From Elymus sibiricus (lineage: Eukaryota > Streptophyta > Magnoliopsida > Poales > Poaceae), in the NCBI GenBank assembly GCA_039707655.1, contig CM077672.1:199616537-199680536 (forward strand): 64,000 nt of DNA, read 5' to 3'. The position numbers and the translations under genes were made by a program. Each line of letters begins with the position of its first letter. Position 1 is the first letter of the stretch. Positions 57,497 to 64,000 of this stretch are shown one piece after another. The notes beneath the pieces are model-generated. The model did no database searches. It saw only the letters and a list, made by a program, of their open reading frames with translations, and had not been told where the DNA came from.

Positions 57497-58684
57497 ATGA
57501 TGATATGTGAGTCATGTTAGTGAGTAATTGTGATTTAGTAAGAATATTAGGGTTAAGGTTTGTGATTCCCTATGCATGCACATAAAGTCAATAGTTATGC
57601 AAAGAAATTATATCCTACTTATGGTGCATTATTCGGTGTTAGTTATGTTCAATGCATGTTTCTGACCATTTTCGCTTTTTGGTTGGTCGCTTCTCAATCT
57701 ATTTGCTAGCCTTCATTTGTACTAAGCGGGAATACTGCTTGTGCATCCAAACTCCTTAAACCCAAGTTGTGCCAAATGAGTCCACCATATCTACCTATAT
57801 GCGGTATTTCCATGCCGTTCCAAGTAAATTTGCATGTGCAAACTCTAAAATTTTCAAAATAATTTTCCGTTTTGTGTGCCCGTACCGCTCATGAAGCGGC
57901 AGGGGGTGGCCAATGTTTTCCATGCTAGGTGTGTTATTCTCACGATGAGTGTTTATTCACTTGTCATTGAACGAGAGAGTGGCAGGTAATAGGGATGCCC
58001 AGTCCCACAATGAATCAAAAATAATAATAACAAAATTCCTTGGAAAGTGTTGGTATGGAGGGCACCCGTGGATACGGCTAGCCATGGATTGGGAAAGAAT
58101 GGTGGAAAGGAAATAAACTTTATTTTCTATTTGGGAACCGCCTATGATGTGTCTAGCATGGAAAATATTGGGAATTCTCGGTCGTTTTCGTTAACAGGAA
58201 AAGCATGCCTCTCAAAAATAATTTTATCTCTCTAATTTAAGCTTTGAGCTCTGGCACATTTGCAAATCTCTGCTTCCCTCTGCGAAGGGCCTATCTATTT
58301 ACTTTTATGCAATTTTTATTTTTATTTTGAGTCTCCATCTTCTCTTACAAAGCACCAACTAGAGAGCACTATTGTCATACTTGTGCATTGTGTGTAGCTA
58401 AAATTGAGTGTGTTTCATGAATGGATCAATGATTGAGCATAATGGGCTAGGGATAACTTTCTTTAGCGTTGATATTTTGAAAGACATGGTTGCTTGTTGG
58501 TATGCTTGAGTATTTATGTCTTCATGTCAAACTATAGACTACTGCTTTGAATCATTCAAGTCCAAATGTCCATGCTATAAAGAAAAGAATATAGGATGAA
58601 TATGAAAGGTAGCATTCCACATCAAAAATTGTATTTTTATCATTTACCTACTCGAGGACGACCAGGAATTAAGCTTGGGGATGC
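57497..58684 (+). other. Element D tail, third copy, with polypurine tract
   Basis: This copy leads into the complete 3' LTR. AAGCTTGGGGATGC at 58671-58684 is the polypurine tract; the same sequence precedes the two partial LTRs. No coding feature. Confidence 0.75.
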
Positions 58685-60204
58685 TGATACGTGTCCAACG
58701 TATCTATAATTTTTGATTGTTCCATGCTATTATAGTATCAATGTTGGATGTTTTTATATACATTTACAACAATTATATATCATTTTTTGGGACTAACCTA
58801 TTAACTTAGTGCCCAGTGCCAGTTGCTGTTTTTTGCCTGTTTTTGGTTTTCCAGAATATCAGTACCAAACGAAGTCCAAATGCCACGAAACTTTTTGGAG
58901 ATTTTTTTCTGGACATAACAAACACTAGAAGCTTCGGGAGGGGAGGAGAAGATGAAGCAGTGGCCCACGAGGCGCGCCCTGGTACCTCATGGGGCCCACA
59001 CAGCTCCGTTTGACCTAATTCCACCTCTATAAATTCTCTAAAATCGGGAAACCAACAGAGGAGTCCACGAAATACTTTTTCCGCCGCCGCAATCTTTTGT
59101 TCTCGAGAGATCCCATCTGGAGGCCTTTTCCGGTACTCCGCCGGAGGGGCTCTCCGTCAACCTTGCTGCCCTTCCGATGATGCGTGAGTAGTTTACCATA
59201 GACCTTCGGGTCCATAGTTAGCAGCTAGATGGCTTCTTCTCTCTTTCTGATCTTCAATACAATGTTCTCGTCGATGTTCTTGGTGTTCTATCTGATGTAA
59301 TCACTTTTTGCGGTGTGTTTGTTGGCATCCGATGAATTGTGAGTTTATGATCAGATTATCCATGAATATTATTTGAGTCTTCTCTAAACTCTTTTATGCA
59401 TGATTATTATAGCTTCATATTTCTCTCCGATCTAATGATTTGGTTTGGCCAACTAGATTGATTTATCTTGCAATGGGAGAGGTGCTTTGTAATGGGTTCG
59501 ATCTTGCGGTGCTCAATCCCAGTGACACAAAGGGACATGACACGTATGTATCGTTGCTATTAAGGGTAAAAAGATGGGGTTTATTCAAGCATGAGTTTAC
59601 TTTGTCTACATCATGTCATCTTGCTTAAGGCGTTACTCCGTTCTTTATGGACTTAATACACTAGATGCATGCTGGATAGTGGTCGATGTGTGGAGTAATA
59701 GTAGTAGATGCAGGCAGGAATCGGTCTACTTGTCTCGGACGTGATGCCTATATACATGATCATTGCCTTGGATATCGTCATGATTATTTTCTTTTCTATC
59801 AATTTCCAAACAGTAATTTGTTTACCCACCGTATGCTATTTTCAAGAGAGAAGCCTCTAGTGAAAACTATGGCCCCCGGGTCTATCCAAATCATATATTA
59901 AAAATCATAAAAATACCTTGCTGCACTTTTACTTTATTTATTTTATTTTGTATTTTTGTTCAATCTATCTATCTATCACCATACAATTTAATCTTGCAAT
60001 TAACCGCCAAAGGATTGACAACCCCTTGTTTGCGTTGGGTGCAAGGATTTGTTATTTTGTGTGCAGGTACTGTTAACGAGGTGTTGCATGATTCTCCTAC
60101 TAGATTGATAACCTTGGTTTCATAACTGAGGGAACTACTTATATCTACTGTACTGCATCATCTCTTCCTCTTCGGGGAAAAACCAACGCAGCTCACAAGT
60201 AGCA
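58685..60204 (+). repeat. Element D 3' LTR (1520 bp)
   Basis: It runs TGATACGTGTCC to AGTAGCA. The TATA-like CTATAAATT is near 59027-59035. Element A's integrase resumes after ATAGG (60205-60209). Confidence 0.9.
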
Positions 60205-60209
60205 ATAGG

Positions 60210-60509
60210 AGAATTCAAAAACGGGAATTCAAAGTAGGTGATCATGTTCTATTATACAATTCTCGTTTAAGGTTCTTTGCATGAAAACTTCTCTCTAAAT
60301 GGGAAGGACCATACATTATCAAAGAAGTTTATCGCTCCGGAGCCATCAAAATAAATAACTCCGAAGGCAATAATCCGAGGGTGGTTAATGGGCTAAGAAT
60401 TAAACATTATATCTCAGGTACGCCCATTAATGTTGAAACTAATATTATTCAAACAATGACACCGGGAGAGCACATAGAAGAAACCTTCTGGAACGCTCCA
60501 GAATCCTGA
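60210..60509 (+). pseudogene. Element A integrase, C-terminal end
   Basis: It resumes the frame broken at 22826: RIQKREFKVGDHVLLYNSR, KLLSKWEGPYIIKEVYRSG and RIKHYISGTPINVE, typical of the integrase C-terminal region. A TGA at 60282-60284 interrupts it (a Gly is expected). The natural end is TGA 60507-60509. Confidence 0.85.
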
Positions 60510-60531
60510 AAAGGAGTAGGTACATTGTACG

Positions 60532-60812
60532 GTAAGTAAACCGACTCCAAAACTTCCATAAAAGTAGTTTCTGTTCATTTTGGAATATATAAAAAATTAG
60601 GAAAATAATAAAGTCCAAAAAGTGCATGAGGAGGCGGCAATCCTGGGGGGCGCCTACCAGTCTTCTGGCTCCCTCGTGGACTTTCCCGACTCCGTTTTTC
60701 TTCCATATTACTTGTCCTGCATGAAAAAAATTCATTATATATACTCACAGGTGTTTTGACCACCGTATCGCAAGTTTCTCCTCTGTTCTTGTTTTGTGCT
60801 GTTTCCTGTCAG
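60532..60812 (+). other. Possible intron before the accessory ORF of element A
   Basis: A good donor (ACG followed by GTAAGTA at 60532) and an acceptor (TTTCCTGTCAG ending at 60812) lie between integrase and the accessory ATG at 60832. The acceptor is conserved in element I. Splicing could make a separate message for the downstream ORF. This is inference from consensus only. Confidence 0.4.
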
Positions 60813-60831
60813 ATTTTCGAGGCCAGGCATC

Positions 60832-61381
60832 ATGTCTTCCTCTTCCTCCAACAACGTGGGATACGACGCTTGGTTTCTACAGATGGAACTCAGGAGAGAG
60901 GAGGAGGAGGAGGTTACCATGGAAGAAGATGATGTAGATTCGCTGGAAGTCCACCCCCCGGCCTCCGAGAGGGGTACCCTTGCTGGCATCTCCACAACTC
61001 CAAATACCCATCAAGCCATAAGAAGCACTACAAGCCATGGGAGTCCAGAAGTACAAGAAGGGCTCCCTCGTAGGAGACCCTTACACAGGTTACATCGGAA
61101 CAATTTTCATAATTTGGTCCACAATTATGGGGTTGAAAACACTCCTCGCATGCACATACCTTCCAATTAGGATATTTCCCATCCAAGTGAGAATGATGCA
61201 GGAAAGAGATCATGGTGGCCGGAAAATAAACATATCATGGTTGAAGTGCAAAAGAATGCCACCATGATTCAGCAGTTGCTTCGGGAGGTCCAGAGTTTGA
61301 AGGATATCTTGCTAAATATTTTGAAGGACAAGCCTATCACTTCATCACCACCATCACCGAAGACGGAGATTTCAGTACATG
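60832..61381 (+). pseudogene. Element A accessory ORF downstream of integrase
   Basis: ATG at 60832 opens MSSSSSNNVGYDAWFLQ, followed by an acidic stretch (RREEEEEVTMEEDD). The first frame ends at 61168-61170. Near 61230-61381 another frame carries the expected C-terminal part, QLLREVQSLKDILLNIL, a probable coiled coil ending in VHGYGHHP. A frameshift or stop therefore breaks the gene. Athila-lineage elements often have an extra ORF here; no known catalytic motif is seen and its function is unknown. Confidence 0.65.
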
Positions 61382-63550
61382 GGTATGGGCACCACCCTTA
61401 GCTTGTGCCAAGCTTGGGGGAGGTGCCCCGGTATCATATCACCATCACTTTTTATCATCATTATCTATCTTAGTTCGATCCTTAGTTATTTCGTGATTTA
61501 GAAGAATAAAGTTTAGTATGATTTAGTTTCAAGTGCTTGCTTTGTGATCTATCTATCTATGTAATCGTGTGTGAGAGTTATATAATAAAGAGTAGTTTGA
61601 GTTGAGTGTTTTGCTTTTGTTGATCCAATCTTAGAGAAAAAAATAAAGAGAATTAAAAATTAAGATCATATGCTAATCCCATGGGGAGTGATGACTTCAC
61701 ATAAAAGAAGTATAATTGATAAAACTTGTTGGAAGTTAACAAACATAGCATTGGTCATTGTTGAAATTCATGAAAAAGTAATAAAGGAAGAGAGATCTCA
61801 CATATAAATACACTATCTTGGACATCTTTTATGATTGTGAGCCCCCATTAAATATTCTATGTCAAATAGTCGACGTTGGACAAGGAAGACAACGTAATGA
61901 GTTATGTTTGCTTATATTCACATAGAAGTTATATCGTTTTGGATCCTCTAACAAGTGGTGCTTGCCCCTATCTTTCGCTAGCCAAAATTCCGCACTAAGT
62001 AGAGATACTACTTGTGCATCCAAAAACCCTTAAACCACGTTTCATGTCATGAGAGTCCACCATATCTACCTATGGATTGAATAAGATCCTTCAAGTAAGT
62101 TGTCATCGGTGCAAAGCAATAAAAATTGCGCCTAAATATGTATGATCTTTTATTGTAAGGGAAAATAAGCTTTGTACGATCTTGTGATGGTGAAGAAATA
62201 AAAGCGACAGACTGGATAATAAAGGTCGCTATCACAAGGGGCAATATAAAGTGACGTTCCTTTACATTAAGAGCTTGCACATCCAAAAACAAAAGTGCAT
62301 GACAACCTCTGCTTCCCTCTGTGAAGGGCCTATCTTTTACTTTATGTATTTACTTTCATGCAAGAGTCAATAGCATTCTCCCCTATTCCATTTTTATTTT
62401 CTCTCTTGGCAAGCATCGTGTGGTGGGGATCGATCCAGGCATATATATCCAGTTGTATGTAGGTGACCATGACTTATTATTTTTTGTCAAAAGAGAAAAT
62501 AAAAATGGAATAGAGAAGAATACTATTGACTCTTGCATGAAAGTAAATACATAAAGTAAAAAATAGGCCCTTCGCAGAGGGAAGCAGAGGTTGTCATGCG
62601 CTTTTGTTTTTGGATGTCCAAGCTCTTAATGTAAAGGAACATCACTTTATATTGCCCCTTGTGATAGCAACCTTTATTATGCAGTCTGTCGCTTTTATTG
62701 CTCCACCATCACAAGATCGTACAAAGCTTATTTTCCCTTACAATAAAAGTTCATACATATTTAGGAGCAATTTTTATTGCTTTTGCACCGATGACAACTT
62801 ACTTGAAGGATCTTATTCAATCCATAGGTAGATATGATGGACTCTCATGGCATGAAACTGGTTTAGGGTTTTGGATGCACAAGTAGTATCTCTACTTGGT
62901 GCGGATTTTTGGCTAGCAAAGATAGGGGGCAAACACCACATGTTAGAGGATCCAAAACAATATAACTTCCATGTGAATATAAGCAAACATAACCCATTAC
63001 GTTATCTTCCTTGTCTAATGTCAACTAATTGACATAGAATATTTGATGGGGGCTCACAATCATAAAAGATGTCCAAGATAGTATATTTATATGCAAGGCC
63101 TCTCTTCCTTTATTACTTTTTGATGAATTGCTACAATGACCAATACTATGTTTGTCAACTTCCAACAAGTTTTATAAATTATACTTCTTTTATGTGAAGT
63201 CATCACTCCCCATAGGATTAGCATATGATTTTATTCTTATTCTTTCTTTATTTCTAAGATTGGATCATCAAAAGCAAAACACTCAACTCAAACTACTCTT
63301 TATTATATAACTTTCACACACGATTACATAGATAGATAGATCACAAAGCAAGCACTCGAAACTAAATCATACTAAAACTTTATTCCTCTAAATCACAAAA
63401 TAACTAAGGATCGAACTCAGATAGGTAATGATGATGAAAAAGTGATGGTGATACGATACCGGGGCACCTCCCCCAAGCTTGGCACAAGCCAAGGGGAGTG
63501 CCCATACCCATGTACTCAAGTCTCATTCTTCGGTGATGGTGGTGATGGCA
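61345..63550. repeat. Large inverted repeat, arms about 1.05 kb
   Basis: The left arm, about 61345-62410, and the right arm, about 62490-63550, are reverse complements with scattered differences; about 80 bases lie between them. Matching landmarks are CAAGCTTGGGGGAGG at 61410 and its inverse near 63470, and CCTCTGCTTCCCTCTG at 62307 with its inverse near 62576. Both arms are the 3' tail of Athila-like elements and hold no genes. Confidence 0.9.
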
Positions 63551-64000
63551 TGTCCCTTCACTTGAGGACAAGAATTTCTTCTTTTAATTTGTCATTCTCT
63601 CTTTCAAGATCCCAAATTTTGTGACGTAATTTATCCGAATCTTCCTGCACATGACAAAAAGGGGTGAATTGAACTTTAGGAACCTTCACTGTGTCAGGTA
63701 AGCTGGACCTCTTGAATTCAATGTGCATATCTCCCGGCTGAGGCAGTGGGGAATCCTCATCCTCTTCGCTGGAATGACCTTGCTTTTCCCTCAAATCAGC
63801 ATCTTCCTCTTCATCAGTGGTCCAACCATAGGGATCAATGTCCCCATAGACTCGAGGGTTTGCGGCAATATGAGAAGCATAACTTTCCCCATCTGAGTCC
63901 TGAGATGACATGGCGCTCGACCCCAAGAGTCTGGCAAAAAATAGCACGAAACAAGAATAGAAGAGAAACTCGCGATGCAGTGGTGAAAACATACGGGAGT
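62490..64000 (-). mobile_element. Element I: partial Athila-like element in opposite orientation
   Basis: It is the 3' tail and accessory ORF of a relative of element A, on the minus strand, joined tail to tail with A near 62489 and running off the window. No LTR is seen at the junction, so this is a rearrangement rather than a clean insertion. Confidence 0.75.
63558..63911 (-). CDS. Element I accessory ORF
   Basis: ATG at 63909-63911 opens MSSQDSDGESYASHIAANP, followed by an acidic middle (TTDEEEDADLREKQGHSSEE) and a C-terminal probable coiled coil (LRHKIWDLERENDKLKEEIL), 117 codons. It lies at the same place as element A's accessory ORF and shares the general plan, but the N-terminus differs. 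TTTTTTGCCAG lies about 18 bases before the ATG, as in element A. Function unknown. Confidence 0.6.
   Translation of the reverse strand: MSSQDSDGESYASHIAANPRVYGDIDPYGWTTDEEEDADLREKQGHSSEEDEDSPLPQPGDMHIEFKRSSLPDTVKVPKVQFTPFCHVQEDSDKLRHKIWDLERENDKLKEEILVLK

Larger units (their letters stand above)
22827..60204 (+). mobile_element. Element D: gag-only Athila-like (Sabrina-like) LTR retrotransposon
   Basis: LTRs that start TGATACGTCTCC or TGATACGTGTCC and end AAGTAGCA lie at 22827-24376 and 58685-60204. The flanks ATAAG (22822-22826) and ATAGG (60205-60209) form a target-site duplication with one change. A tRNA-Asp-type primer-binding site, part of a gag and a long non-coding tail are present, but no protease, RT or integrase, so it would depend on another element for movement. 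It is split by element E and carries an internal tandem duplication. The Sabrina resemblance is from memory. Confidence 0.85.
415..62489 (+). mobile_element. Element A: Athila-lineage Gypsy LTR retrotransposon, oldest layer, split by B and D
   Basis: The 5' LTR starts TGATACGTCC at 415 and ends TCATCA at 18280. It is followed by a tRNA-Asp-type primer-binding site, then gag, protease, RT, RNase H and integrase, an accessory ORF and a long 3' tail. The RT motifs (FMDDFS, MPFGLC) and the extra ORF downstream of integrase fit the Athila lineage. Element B sits in its 5' LTR and element D in its integrase. No 3' LTR is seen before the tail meets the inverted element I near 62489, so the right end is a rearrangement breakpoint or lies outside the window. 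It resembles the Triticeae family WHAM, but that name is unverified. Confidence 0.8.

Noticed and set aside
60520..61270. Host gene with an intron near 60530-61170
   Set aside because: The splice-like sites and ORF sit directly between the integrase and tail of element A, and a relative in element I shows the same context, so it belongs to the retrotransposon.

Overview
The window looks like intergenic DNA from a Triticeae grass (wheat, Aegilops or barley type). It is almost entirely LTR retrotransposons inserted into one another; no host gene, RNA gene or CRISPR array is visible. The main clue to the host is a Copia element with the LTR ends and coding sequence of the Angela/BARE1/WIS group, sitting among large Gypsy elements typical of Triticeae genomes. 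Family names are recalled from knowledge and were not checked by search.

For cross-reference the elements are lettered. A (415 to about 62489, plus strand) is an Athila-lineage Gypsy element and is the oldest layer. B (1014-17980, minus strand) is a Tekay-type chromovirus inserted in A's 5' LTR; its TSD is TCTCA. C (10611-15064) is a 4.45 kb solo LTR of a related chromovirus inserted in B's 5' LTR; TSD GTTAC. D (22827-60204) is a gag-only Athila-like element inserted in A's integrase gene; TSD ATAAG/ATAGG. E (24582-52447) is a Tat-like Gypsy element inserted in D; TSD CTAGT. F (30145-36481) is a second, GC-rich Tat-like element inserted in E's RNase H gene. G (40310-51637) is the Angela-type Copia element inserted in E's 3' LTR; TSD GTGGC. 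H (40375-43722, minus strand) is a short element without coding capacity inserted in G's 5' LTR; TSD GGTTT. I (from about 62490 to the window edge, minus strand) is a second Athila-like tail fused tail to tail with A. The deepest stack is A>D>E>G>H, five levels.

Region by region: 1-121 is the end of another Angela-type LTR and 122-414 is unassigned GC-rich DNA. 415-18280 is A's 5' LTR, split by B and C. 18281-22826 is A's gag, protease, RT, RNase H and the first part of integrase. 22827-60204 is D with E, F, G and H inside it. 60205-62489 is the end of A's integrase, an accessory ORF and 3' tail, followed by the inverted partial element I.

The coding regions are mostly dead. In A and B the gag-pol frames run essentially without frameshifts and are broken mainly by nonsense codons; in B all of the listed stops can be explained by C-to-T changes. 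The most interesting feature is on the opposite strand of the two Tat-like elements. Element E carries an intact 222-codon antisense gene with a recognisable plant B3 DNA-binding domain and its own TATA box, and F carries a diverged remnant of the same gene with the same layout. Other notable structures are a roughly 1.05 kb inverted repeat at 61345-63550, a 1.48 kb tandem duplication spanning tail plus partial LTR in D, and ten 41-bp hairpin-forming repeats in H.
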